Shown here: positions 44,634-54,737 of the stretch, piece after piece
Position numbering within the stretch: the first letter of the stretch is position 1
How the letters are laid out: each line of letters begins with the position of its first letter
Source: Histoplasma ohiense
Taxonomy: Eukaryota > Ascomycota > Eurotiomycetes > Onygenales > Ajellomycetaceae
Assembly (NCBI GenBank): GCA_017607445.1
Contig: JAEVHH010000003.1
Location: 4,278,001 to 4,342,000, forward strand
Length of the DNA stretch: 64,000 nt
Direction: 5' to 3'
Notes under the pieces: model-generated
Databases searched by the model: none
What the model saw: only the letters and a program-made list of their open reading frames with translations
Told to the model about the DNA's origin: nothing
Translations under genes and position numbers: made by a program

Positions 44634-47600
44634 CTACTCACCCTTCAATCGATCTTGATGGACTGAGAACGCATCCTGCAACAAATCCTGCTCCTCCTTC
44701 AAGTGGCTAGCCTTCAGACCCGTCGCCACACTCGCGCTCGGATTCCGGCCTGCATACAGCACATGGCGCCGGTTATGGTGCACGGTCTCGTTCAGCAACG
44801 TTTCGATGCGCGGCTGCATGTAGCTCCACGCGCCCGCATTCAGCGGCTCCTCCTGGCACCAGACGATGTCCTTCGCGTTCGGATAGCTGTCCAGGTTCTC
44901 CTTGAGCTGCTGCCAGGGGAACGGGTGCATCTGCTCGATGCGCGTTATGGCTGTGTTGTTGATTCCATGCGCGGCGCGGTGTTTTTGGAGGGCGGCGTAG
45001 ACTTGGCCTGAGCATAGGATTACGCGCTCGATGTCTTTGTGGTTGTTCAAGGAAGGCGAACCGTGTTCTGGGTCGGCGATTATCCACTGGAAATGGGAGT
45101 CACCGGTGAAGTCTGAGAGAGGGGAGCGACAGAGAGGGTGGCGGAGGAGGGATTTGGAGAAGAAGATTATCAGGGCTAGAATTAGGGGTTAGCCTGTGAA
45201 TTTTATCTTATTTTATTTTATTTTATTTTTTTTTTTTTTTGAGTCGAGGAAGGATATGGGGGACTCACGTTTTCGGAATTGCCTGTTCATCTGTCTGCGC
45301 ATGACGTGGAACAAGTTGGACGGCGTGGTCATATAGGCAATCTGCATGTTGCAGTCCTGGTGTTGGCGGTCGATTCTATCAGGGGCGGGGAACACTCTTG
45401 GATCTTCGTTACACAGTTGGAGGTAACGTTCTATTCTCGCGGAGGAATGCTCGGGACCCTGGCCATCATAGCCATGTGGCAGCGACATGACCAGACCGGA
45501 TCGTTGGAGCCACTTGGATTCACCGGATGCGATGAACTGGTCGATGATACATTGGGCGTTATTTGCGAAATCACCAAATTGAGCCTCCCACATCACAAAC
45601 GCATCGGGTGATGTCAGAGAGTAGCCATATTCAAAGCCCAAGCTGCCAAATATGCCAGCGTGTTAGTACAAGAGGTATCGATTATTTAAAGATAAAACCA
45701 GAGAACCAAAAAAAAAAAGAAAAAGAAAAAAAAAATTTGAACAGGGGATATGAAAAACTCACGCGCCAAACTCGCTAAGCGAAGAATTCGAGATGACAAA
45801 TTTCCCTTGATCAGGACTAATGTGCTGCAGCGACGTGTATGTAGTCTCGTTCTCTTGGTCATGCAGAACAGCATGACGCTGCGAGAAGGTCCCACGCTCC
45901 ACATCTTGTCCGGAGATACGCACATGATGGCCCTCAGCACAGAGCGAGCCAAACGCAAGCGCTTCGGCGGTCGACCAATCGATGTTCTCACCTTCTTCGA
46001 CGGTTTTCTTTCGGTTTGCCAAGATACGTTTCAGGTTGCGGTGCACGGTGAAGTTTTCAGGGATGGATCCGAGGACGTCGCCGATCCTCTTCAGGGTTTC
46101 TGTGGGGACGCCAGTGGGCGGGTGTGGGAGGACCTCCGTAGCCAGCTCCTTGGGGGTTTTGAATCCGTTCCATGCGGAGGTCAGCCACTCCTTGCTGGAA
46201 GGCTGGTAGTCCTTGCTACGATCGAAGCTGTCGTTCAACATTCCCCAAACCCACTTCTTGTGCTCCTCGATGTCCGCCTTGCTGAAGGTCTTCTCACTGA
46301 TCAACTTGTCAACATACTTGTCCAGTTGGTTAGTCTGTTCTGCGATGCGCTTGTACATCAGGGGCTGCGTGAAAGAAGGCTGGTCCGTTTCGTTGTGGCC
46401 CTGTTTCCGGTAGCAGACGATATCGATGACCACATCACGCTTGAAGGTGGCACGCCAGTCAGCTGCCATCTGGCAAACGTAGTTCAGCGCTTCAACATCA
46501 TCCCCGTTGACATGGAAGACAGGCGCGTCGATTGCCTTGGCTATATCAGAACAGTATGGGGTGGAACGAGCAAAGCGGGGATCAGTGGTGAAACCGATTT
46601 GGTTGTTCACGATGATGTGAATCGTTCCTCCGGTGGAGTACGCGGGCAGGGAATGGAATCCCATTGTCTCGTACACTACACCCTGCGCAGCAAATGCAGC
46701 ATCACCGTGAAGTAACACCCCCATGGCAGTGTTGAATTCCTTCTCATCGTTGTTGTAATGCTGGATGGCACGAGTCTTTCCGAGAACAACGGGATCCTCA
46801 GCCTCCAGATGAGACGGGTTGGCGACGAGGGAAAGCTGCACGCGCTTGCCTGAAGGCGTGGGACGCTCAAAGTTCATGCCAAGATGGTACTTGACGTCTC
46901 CGGAACCTTCGTCCGAGGGCTCCACGGTACCGCTGAATTCGCTGAAGATGGACTCGTTGGGTTTTCGTACAACGTTACTAAGCACATTAAGACGACCACG
47001 ATGTGGCATACCAATGACGATATCCTTAATACCGTAATCAACACTACGGTCAATTAGGGCCTTCATTCCCGGAACCAGGGTTTCGCAGCCTTCCAAACCG
47101 AAACGCTTATCGTTAGGGAACTTGGTGGCAAGGAAAGACTCGAAACTGGAGCTCCAAATCAGGCGATCCAGGATACGGCGTTTCTCATCGATGGAGTATT
47201 TGTAAGGGGTGGGGATCTCGACGCGATCACGAATCCAATCGCAAGGCCCTCTGTCTGGGATGTGGATATATTCGATGCCGTACGAGCCGCAGTAAATCTT
47301 CTCGCAAGCAGCAATGATCTCCCTCAGGGTCATCTTTTTCCTCGTCTCGGTTTCGAAACGTGGAAGAATACCGGGTCCAAGGGCGAATTCCTGGTCCAGG
47401 TCGTTCTCGGTGAATCCATAATGGTCCAGCTCCAACTCCCTAGGTTTGTTGTAACCAAAAGCTTCAGCTTCTCCACGGATTCCCAGGGGGTCGATCTTCG
47501 CTTTGTGGTGTCCACGGGCCTGGTATGCGCGCACTAGAAGCTGGACTTTCAAGTGGTTCGATACTTCGGTTCCGGCAACACTAGCGGTCCCGGCGTGGGG

Positions 47601-48189
47601 CATATGTTGAGGCACGCCGCCGGTTGGGATTGGGACGAGAGTTGGGGGAGGCTGGAAGGCTTGGGAGATGGGCATATTGCCATCTTCCATATTGCGGAAG
47701 TATGTTTGCCACGAGACATGAACGCTAGTGGGGTCCTTCTTCCAAGCCATATACATCTCATCGATGTAATTCGCAGTATTCCCTTGAAGGAAGGAATCGC
47801 TAGGATCCTTCAAAGCCAAATTACGTCAGTTCCCCATCCAAAAGCAATGAATATTACATGAGATAATAGAGATGAAATTCGATCTATCACAAGGGGGAAT
47901 ATAATTAGGACGAAAGAAAAAAGAAAGGAAGAAAATGCAAAAGACATACCACTCCTTTACTAGACTCCTCTGCGGCAACAGCATAATATCTCTTCTGATT
48001 CCATACCTGCTGGCGGCCAACAACAGCCAACGGTCTTCGCGAGGCCAGATGCAGCTTGGAGCTACTCCGCGACACGGTATTGGCGGGTTTCGACGAAATG
48101 ACAGAAAATGTCCGGATGTTGCAGGCGCAGGACGAACGGCGGAGGGAGGCGGCGTTCGAAGACGCTTTAACCGTAGCAGTTCGCAGCAT
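44634..48189 (-). CDS. KGD1: 2-oxoglutarate dehydrogenase E1, mitochondrial
   Basis: Four exons, 48189-47950, 47807-45763, 45642-45269 and 45175-44634, give 1066 aa, the usual length. Exon 1 encodes an 80-residue Arg/Ser-rich mitochondrial presequence without acidic residues until its end. The mature protein starts DPSDSFLQGNTANYIDEMYM. The thiamine diphosphate fold is plain: IGMPHRGRLNVLSNV, LHGDAAFAAQGVVYETMGF and HIIVNNQIGFTT, then YRKQGHNETDQPSFTQPLMY. The pyrimidine-binding half follows, with FGALGFEYGYSLTSPDAFVM across an intron and ending in SHLKEEQDLLQDAF. It decarboxylates 2-oxoglutarate and passes the succinyl group to Kgd2 in the TCA cycle. Yeast KGD1 is a classic HAP-complex target; CCAAT boxes lie 1.1-1.3 kb upstream here. 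All four exons keep frame; the exon 2 acceptor is a weak GAAG. Confidence 0.97.
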
Positions 48190-48826
48190 AGTTGTGGATC
48201 CTTTTTCCTGGCCCTTTTCTTTTCTTTCTTTTCTTTTTTTTTTCCGGCTTTTCTTGACGTACAAGGAAGGGGATCGTCAATAGTTCCGAACGTTCAATCA
48301 GGCCGTCACGAAGTCTTCTTTGTAGAGAGAGAAAAATGAACCTTTAACATGGAAGAGGACAACAAGAGATTTTCTATGAGTAAGAATTATGAATTTGTAA
48401 AATAGAGAGACGAAAGCCCCATGTTATAGAGGGAAGAGGGGTGGGGGTTAAGGTAAAGAGAAGAAGAAGAGGTTGGTGGCAGGGTAAAAGGTAGATTTAC
48501 TCAACAAGAGACAACAAAATTCCAATAAAAGATAATACTTTTTCAAAAAATGAAATGAAATGAAATTTCCCTGCTTATCTCTCGAGTTTTTTTTTTTCCT
48601 AATGTTTTTCGTGTCCTTTCGTATCCCTCTCTCTATTCTTTCCTTCTGTCTGAGTGTATTCCTTCTATTCTCTGTATTTCCTCGCCGGGTTCCCAACTGG
48701 CGAACCTAATTAGTCTCTTCCGCGAAGGAGAAGAAGAACAAGGCGAACACCGTAAACGATAACGGAGGACCTGGCGGCGCGGCTAGCCAGCCTCAACGGG
48801 CAGACGTTGAAGATATACGCAAAGAC

Positions 48827-48852
48827 AAAAAAAAAAAAAAAAAAAAAAAAAA
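48827..48852. repeat. Poly-A run (26 A)
   Basis: Twenty-six consecutive A, a poly-T on the KGD1 sense strand, about 640 bp upstream of its start codon. Confidence 0.9.
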
Positions 48853-49281
48853 GGAAAAAAAGCAAAAATAAATGCGGGAACTGTCGACTAGCACTGTCGT
48901 TCCGCCTGACGAGACACCCGTTTCATCAGAGAAGAAGACAAATGACTCTTCTCCCGCTGGCGGCTTTGCGGGTGGTTTAAAAACGAAGAAAAATTGGAGA
49001 AAAAAAGGAAAAGAAATAGGGCAAAAGCCTCGTATGACAACTACGAACAAGCTTCAAGCTTCAGCTGTGGAAGGGTAGAGATGGGGATTCGATGTTCGAC
49101 GGAGGCGGGGGAACTAGAGAACGTGTTGTGATTCCACGCGGGATGGTGCGAGGAATTGAGGTTGAAATCGTGGTCAGGAAACGAGGAAGAGAAGATGCAA
49201 CGAAGAAAAGGCAAAAAAGAAGATGCAACATGTAACAAGCACCCAAGCAGCAGAGCCACAGCCGTCGCCCGAACCGCCTCG

Positions 49282-49292
49282 GCTGAGTCAGC
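49282..49292. promoter_or_regulatory. Palindromic bZIP-type site GCTGAGTCAGC
   Basis: A perfect 11-bp palindrome around TGAGTCA, the core bound by AP-1/Gcn4-type bZIP factors. It lies about 1.1 kb upstream of the KGD1 start codon. Occupancy is inference. Confidence 0.5.
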
Positions 49293-49346
49293 TGCGCCTG
49301 CACCGTGAACAGGCTGTGACAGCGATACGGCGGCTCTGCGCCTGCC

Positions 49347-49453
49347 ATTGGCTGCCTCGCTGCAGTGTACAGCATGTTTTGTGACCGTCCACTGGTACCA
49401 AGGTATCATAGCTGTGTCCAGAACCTTGGAAGGCAGGAGGGCAGGCAGCCAAT
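49347..49453. promoter_or_regulatory. Inverted pair of extended CCAAT boxes
   Basis: ATTGGCTGCCT at 49347-49357 and its exact complement AGGCAGCCAAT at 49443-49453 form an 11-bp inverted repeat spaced by 85 bp. Each contains CCAAT, the HAP/CBC recognition core. The only downstream start codon on either side in reach is that of KGD1. Confidence 0.5.
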
Positions 49454-49802
49454 CAGCGGGCAGGAATTGTTGATTTCTATAGACACCAGGCCGGGTCGGG
49501 ACTAGTGCAGCCGCTTTCCCGAAAACAGTACGGTCGTTACATACACAAACAGACACATGATTCACGTCACCTGGTTGTCCTCCTCAGACAGCACATCAAA
49601 CCTGCATAAAACAAGGAAAATAACAATGATAAATAATAAATAAATAAATAATAAATAAAATAACCAAAACATCCTCTGGCCAGGCCCAGTGTAGTTAGTT
49701 GGCTAGATGTGTAATATATGATAAGAGCCGTCGGAAGATTCAAGGGAGTTGACCAACCTAGATAGATGACTGACTGTGTGTAGGTAGGTATAGTATGGGA
49801 CA

Positions 49803-49827
<25 letters not shown>
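49803..49827. repeat. (AT)n microsatellite
   Basis: About twelve AT units in the intergenic region. Confidence 0.9.
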
Positions 49828-49833
<6 letters not shown>

Positions 49834-50409
49834 GTAATACCATCAGTATTATCTAGGCTACATATATGTAACTCCTTGCAGAACCAAAATAAATGGCACG
49901 GAAGAAAAATGGCACCTTCAAAACGAAATAGGACATGCATCTCTCCATCCACCCAACAAACATAACAACGAACCCCTTTCCCCACAAATATATATATTTC
50001 TTTCACATCCAAGTGGAAAATTCAAAGATCCGGGGGGGGGAGAATAATATGATGGATAAATAATCAACAATCATCTGGCGCGATCTCCTCTTCCCCTGCT
50101 GTATGTTCATCTCGTTCTGATTCCTAGTGAGTGTCCATCGCTCATGGAGATGTGTGTGGGTATCATGTGTCATAACTCATACCGTAGACAGGGGGGTAAA
50201 AGGAAAAGGTGCTATTGTCAAAAAAGAAGAGGCGACAGCTGAACAAGTTTTAAAAAGAAAAGAAAATATTAAAAGGGTAAATGGAGAAACCCCTCTTGGT
50301 GATATTTCAGAGAAACGCTTTTATGTCCAGCAGCTAAGCCAAATATGCTGTAAGCATGGCCTTGGCATATTTAGTAGTATATATATAAATCTCAGAATAT
50401 TTCCAAAAT

Positions 50410-50480
50410 AAAAAAAAAAGAAAAGAAAGAAAGAAAGGAAGGAAGAAAGGAAGGAAGGAAGGAAGGAAGGAAAGGAAAAA
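50410..50480. repeat. GAAA/GGAA simple repeat
   Basis: Purine-only tract of GAAA then GGAA units, about 120 bp downstream of the stop codon of the 1245-aa gene. Confidence 0.9.
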
Positions 50481-50599
50481 GGATAAGATATCTCCTACCC
50501 AGAAGTCGCAATACCCGGGTACGATAGAAACGACACGCGAAACACCTGAAGAATAGTTTTCGATTTTTCTCCCCCTCCGCTTTTTCACGGCTTTCCCCC

Positions 50600-53500
50600 T
50601 CATATCAGGCCGCTAGCCATAACTTCCCTCTCCACAACCTCGCGCTCTCCACTCTCACTCGTCCGCCGCCTCTCAAGGACCCACCGGTCACCGCCCGCCT
50701 CATCAGTCTCCTTGACGTAGCTGATGCTCTCAGTCGTGCTGTTGGCGCGACTGTGCTGGGATATCCTGGTGCTGGCGGCGGTGTTGTTGTCCTCTTTGGA
50801 ATCAGAGGTGATTGTGGCCGTGGCGTCGGTGACCTTGGTTTCGTCAGGCTCTGCTTCGAGTGGGAGACGGGAGCGGTCGTGATGATGGTGCTTTTGCTCG
50901 GAGTATTTGAGTGGAGAGAGGGGTTTATCCTTGTCGGACGGTGTGGTTATATAATTGTACGTAGAGGAGGAGGAAAGGGGTGAGAAATCATTGTCCGAAT
51001 GATGAGGATTCTGCTGTTGATGGTGATTGCGATACGGGTGGGAATGGGGATAAGAATAGACTTGCTGCTGCGGGTGGGAGAAACTGCTGCTGCTGCCATA
51101 GCTGGTACTTTCCATGGCCACCGGCGACCCAGTCAACACCGTATTAGAATTATTACTGTGATTATTGGTGTTGGTGTTGTGATTGCTGCCGCTGCTGCCG
51201 CTTCGCCCTTGCTCAGCCAACATGTCGTGGAAACTAGTAAAGCTCCCCCGGCTGGATGCTGCCGCTGCCATGGTAGCCACGACAGGAGAGCCACCATGGC
51301 TGGCTGCGCTACTCCGCAAGCTGCCATTGCTTCCTCCCCACGCCCCGCGCCTGAGCTTCATAAGGGCATTCATCTGATCATCGATATTGCCCATATCACC
51401 AAGATGTGCCAGAGGTGGAGGGTTTGTGAATGATGCACCCGCACCGCCAGCAGCAGCAGCAGCATGCGCCGTCAATGAAATGATCGAGTTTCGCGTACTC
51501 CACTCGCTACGTTCAGTAATGGGCGTGAGGCTGGGCTCTTGGAAATTGACACGGCCGCTATGGCTCCTCGTGATGCCCTCGACGCTGCGCGTGCCAAAAT
51601 AGCCTCCCAGCACCATCTGTCCGTCGCAGTTGCTGGCTAGAGCTTGTGGGTAAAATCCGAATTCTTGCCCGTAGAAGCCCTCGTCGTCGTTCTCGAGGGC
51701 TTCTGCATTGGCGGCTGCAATTATCGCGTCGTCGTCGAGGTAGTCGTCGTTATAGTCGAAGTCATCGAAAACTTCTTCAAAGGCCATCGGGTCGACGTTT
51801 TGGCTGACGCGGCTGTCATCAGCGGTAAGGCTTGGATGGGAGTCGGGTGAGAGCGGTGCGTTGCCTGCATCACTAGACCTTTCGCTGACACTGCCGCTTC
51901 GTTCAAATCGGCCGTTGAGCGCGGCTTCGTTGGCGGCCTTGGCGAGGGCGCTGTGGTATTTCTCGAGATTCCCTTGTGTCAGGCCACGGATGGTACTTGG
52001 GTGAATTTCCTGCTCTGTCAAACGTCCCGTCACTTCACTTATACCCCCGTTCTTGAGAGATATATTGTTGTGCATCAAACTGCTCTGGGCTGCAAGAGGA
52101 GCCTTTCCATCCTCCTCATCATCGCCATCGTTGACACTATACTCTTCTATCTGTTGATCATTACCCACCGCGATCCCGTCACTGCCAGTCCCCGTCTGCA
52201 ACTGGGGATTACATTTTGGCTTCCGTTCGTAGAGATGACTGGTTTCATCGTCGAAAACCGATTCGTCGAACTTTTCGCCATCAATATCCCCCAAGATATC
52301 ATCAATCATGCCATCGTCAAAATACAAATCGTCTTCATCGCTTTCAGGGTAAACCGAAGACCTCTCCTCCACACCTTGGCTAAAAAGCGGGGAAGGCCGT
52401 TGGAGCCCTGGTTCGGTAGGTGCTGTCGAAGCGTCTGTAGCATTCTGAGAGAAAGAAGTGTTGTTGGCTAGTGGACCATTGGGCGGAAAGATACCGCCAG
52501 TCCCGGAGCTAAGCCCAGCAAATACAGGGTTAGGACTTATCATTAGCGGGGTTGGCATGTCGTTCACTGGCAAGAGAGGCGTGGAATAGTTCAAATCCAG
52601 TGGACTCATAGGATTAGAGAGTACAGGAGGCAATACAGGTACGAACAACTGATTGCCCGGGTGTCCAAACACATGTCCCTGGCCCGTAAACCCACCAAAC
52701 TCATCTCCAGAGTCTGCATCGGCATTCACGCCGGGAATCTTCTCTTCCAACCCATCATCATCCATCATGGCATCGTAGTCAAATTCTTCAGAGTCAGAAT
52801 CATTCGCCCGATCGAGTTGGGCTTTTGCTCTTTTAGCAGCTTCTTTCTGCTTGTGTTTCTCCTCCATAATACGCTCCTGGGACGCTGAGTCTCCGTTCGC
52901 CATGTCAAAACTAAATCGGGATGCACTGCTCGTGAGATGTCTGGGTAAACCCGAAGGTTGAAACGAGCCATCGTAGACCGTTGACGCTTTGGACCTTGTA
53001 CTGGAGGACCTGAGGTCAGAGGACATCGAGGCCCTATGTCCTTGTTGTTTTCTGGAGCTTGCTTGTCGTAAAGGCAGCGGTTTATCGTGGGGTTCTACGG
53101 CAGAATGCAGCCGGGCAGAGGATGGAGTACGCCCAGTCGACGGAGTTTCCGTATGGCTTCTGTCACTATTAACAAGTGATTCCTTGTTCTCATTCTTCAA
53201 ACTGTCCGCTGGCGAAAGAAGGACAGGCGGAAGATTCTTATTTTGGAAATCCTGCACATTCACTGGTTGACTATCTACAGCCTGCTGTTTCATCATGGGT
53301 ACATTCGGCCTCGGCCGTGGGGCGGAGAAATCATGAAAACGGTTTCCTCGAATCCTGGGATCATAGTCATCTGGCAACGCAGGTAGTCCCAGCCGACTTG
53401 CACCTATTTCGTCCAGGCGCGGGGTGAGGGTCTGCCCCGATCGACGACGTGCCAGCAGGGCCATGGGGTTAAGGAGATTCAATCGCGTTTTCCCCGCCCG

Positions 53501-54337
53501 AGAAGGGGCGGGTTCGTGGTGTGTATCATGGGTGCTAGCATCACGTCGAGAGTGATTGCTGCTGCTGTTGTTGTTGTTGTTATTGTTGTTGCTGATGACG
53601 ATGCTGCTGCTGCTGTTGACTTCTTGTTTAGCTAATTCACGACCAGGAATAAAAGCATTGCTGCTGCGTTCGACGCCGGAGGAGTCAGGCGAAGAAGGCT
53701 TCATCCGTACACTGTTGTTATTATTGCTTCCTGGCGAATAACCACCCGTAATTCCACCGCTGCCCTTCGAGCTGTCCGAGAGTATATTCTTGCCAAATGT
53801 AAGCTTCCAAGGAGAGGTAGGTTTGCTACTGTGGGGAGCAGAATCGTGATGATCGGGTCGTAACATTGCTGCCTGTTGCTGAGAATCGGCGGACGGCAGT
53901 AGCTTCTTCGAATCATCATTTCCAGCCGAATGTGGGCGCACCATGAGAGGAGGGATACTAACTCGTGGTGACGCTGATAGCGACGTAATATTTTCTCGAC
54001 CACTGCCAACATTGTTACCAATTTGTTTCTTCTTTGTATCAGAGCCATTCTCCAACTTCCCACAGTAATTATTATGTCTATTATTATTGATGTTGTTGTA
54101 TTCCGACTGCTGCTGGTGCTGCTGTAGGGGCGGTGTCCCAAACCACGAAGTCGGCTCGCCAATCGTACTCGAAAGCTTGGGCGAATAAGGCGAATCTGGC
54201 AGAGAGAGCTGCGGCGGGAGGTGGCTACTAGCTGGCAACGCAGTTGAAGAGTGGGTTGTCGGCGATGGTGAGGTAGCTGGTGGGCTAGGCCGACGGTGCT
54301 CGCGCCTCAAGTAAGAAAAGACTGTAGACGGAGGCAT
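50600..54337 (-). CDS. Large, mostly disordered hypothetical protein (1245 aa)
   Basis: A single uninterrupted frame of 1246 codons. The N-terminus MPPSTVFSYLRREHRRPSPP is basic and compact; most of the rest is Ser/Asn/Pro-rich, with runs of Asn and Ser near residue 255 and Gln/His-rich pieces near the C-terminus. Conserved-looking islands occur. One is LGLPALPDDYDPRIRGNRFH near residue 310. Another is a charged helix EERIMEEKHKQKEAAKRAKA-like stretch leading into SDSEEFDYDAMMDDDGLEEK. Others are the repeated acidic patches DDLYFDDGMIDDILGDIDG and FDYNDDYLDDDAIIAAANA, and a C-terminal GGDRWVLERRRTSESGE. No catalytic or membrane domain is visible. Acidic islands in a disordered chain would suit a scaffold or regulator, but that is guesswork. 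A 110-codon upstream frame with a CAA/CAT repeat lies in the probable leader. Confidence 0.85.
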   Translation of the reverse strand: MPPSTVFSYLRREHRRPSPPATSPSPTTHSSTALPASSHLPPQLSLPDSPYSPKLSSTIGEPTSWFGTPPLQQHQQQSEYNNINNNRHNNYCGKLENGSDTKKKQIGNNVGSGRENITSLSASPRVSIPPLMVRPHSAGNDDSKKLLPSADSQQQAAMLRPDHHDSAPHSSKPTSPWKLTFGKNILSDSSKGSGGITGGYSPGSNNNNSVRMKPSSPDSSGVERSSNAFIPGRELAKQEVNSSSSIVISNNNNNNNNSSSNHSRRDASTHDTHHEPAPSRAGKTRLNLLNPMALLARRRSGQTLTPRLDEIGASRLGLPALPDDYDPRIRGNRFHDFSAPRPRPNVPMMKQQAVDSQPVNVQDFQNKNLPPVLLSPADSLKNENKESLVNSDRSHTETPSTGRTPSSARLHSAVEPHDKPLPLRQASSRKQQGHRASMSSDLRSSSTRSKASTVYDGSFQPSGLPRHLTSSASRFSFDMANGDSASQERIMEEKHKQKEAAKRAKAQLDRANDSDSEEFDYDAMMDDDGLEEKIPGVNADADSGDEFGGFTGQGHVFGHPGNQLFVPVLPPVLSNPMSPLDLNYSTPLLPVNDMPTPLMISPNPVFAGLSSGTGGIFPPNGPLANNTSFSQNATDASTAPTEPGLQRPSPLFSQGVEERSSVYPESDEDDLYFDDGMIDDILGDIDGEKFDESVFDDETSHLYERKPKCNPQLQTGTGSDGIAVGNDQQIEEYSVNDGDDEEDGKAPLAAQSSLMHNNISLKNGGISEVTGRLTEQEIHPSTIRGLTQGNLEKYHSALAKAANEAALNGRFERSGSVSERSSDAGNAPLSPDSHPSLTADDSRVSQNVDPMAFEEVFDDFDYNDDYLDDDAIIAAANAEALENDDEGFYGQEFGFYPQALASNCDGQMVLGGYFGTRSVEGITRSHSGRVNFQEPSLTPITERSEWSTRNSIISLTAHAAAAAGGAGASFTNPPPLAHLGDMGNIDDQMNALMKLRRGAWGGSNGSLRSSAASHGGSPVVATMAAAASSRGSFTSFHDMLAEQGRSGSSGSNHNTNTNNHSNNSNTVLTGSPVAMESTSYGSSSSFSHPQQQVYSYPHSHPYRNHHQQQNPHHSDNDFSPLSSSSTYNYITTPSDKDKPLSPLKYSEQKHHHHDRSRLPLEAEPDETKVTDATATITSDSKEDNNTAASTRISQHSRANSTTESISYVKETDEAGGDRWVLERRRTSESGEREVVEREVMASGLI

Positions 54338-54404
54338 GACAGAGGCGAAATGACAAGCTGCAGCGCAGGTGCATTAAATAAATGATGGGCACACCCCGTC
54401 CCCT

Positions 54405-54639
54405 TCAAGGTTTGGGAATGGAAACTCCAGAGCTTGTGGGTTGCCCTACAACCGTTACGGAATCAAGATTGGAAGTCCATGGTGTGCTGCGGCGGGGTTT
54501 CCTGTTTGTTCGAGGATGTAAGCTGCAGCTCTGCGGCACCAGTCTCGAGGATCTGCCAGATGCAGCAGGATAGGGAAGGCAGAGGAAGTTATCGTCGTGT
54601 GGCGTAGCTGGCGAAGCGGGTTGTTGTAGATTGTTGTTA

Positions 54640-54674
<35 letters not shown>

Positions 54675-54737
54675 ATGTTGTTGATGTTGTTGATGTTGAC
54701 GTTGATGTTGATGTTTTTGTCCCGTTGCTGATCCCAT
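54405..54737 (-). other. Possible upstream ORF with His/Gln repeat
   Basis: A 110-codon frame ending 68 bp before the start of the 1245-aa gene. Its first 50 residues are a His/Gln repeat encoded by the (TTGATG)-type microsatellite on the plus strand. If it lies in the leader of the downstream gene it would act as an upstream ORF. It could also be a chance product of the repeat. Confidence 0.35.
54621..54712. repeat. TTG/TTGATG microsatellite
   Basis: Imperfect TTG and TTGATG units over about 90 bp. On the minus strand they read CAA/CATCAA and create the His/Gln repeat of the possible upstream ORF. Confidence 0.9.

Larger units (their letters stand above)
48190..50599. other. Intergenic, about 2.4 kb, upstream of KGD1
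   Basis: Long upstream region of KGD1 meeting the 3' flank of the 1245-aa gene (same strand). It contains poly-A (48827-48852), two CCAAT boxes in inverted order, a GCTGAGTCAGC palindrome, (AT)n and (GGAA)n runs. Small frames at 48872-49078 (+) and 49041-49565 (-) have no recognisable similarity. Confidence 0.5.

Noticed and set aside
48872..49078. 68-codon plus-strand frame beginning after a poly-A run
   Set aside because: Hydrophilic and Lys-rich but with no known relative, and antisense to the KGD1 upstream region. Support is too weak to call a gene.
49041..49565. 174-codon minus-strand frame upstream of KGD1
   Set aside because: It overlaps the CCAAT/bZIP cluster, has low-complexity ends and no recognisable similarity. 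More likely promoter DNA.
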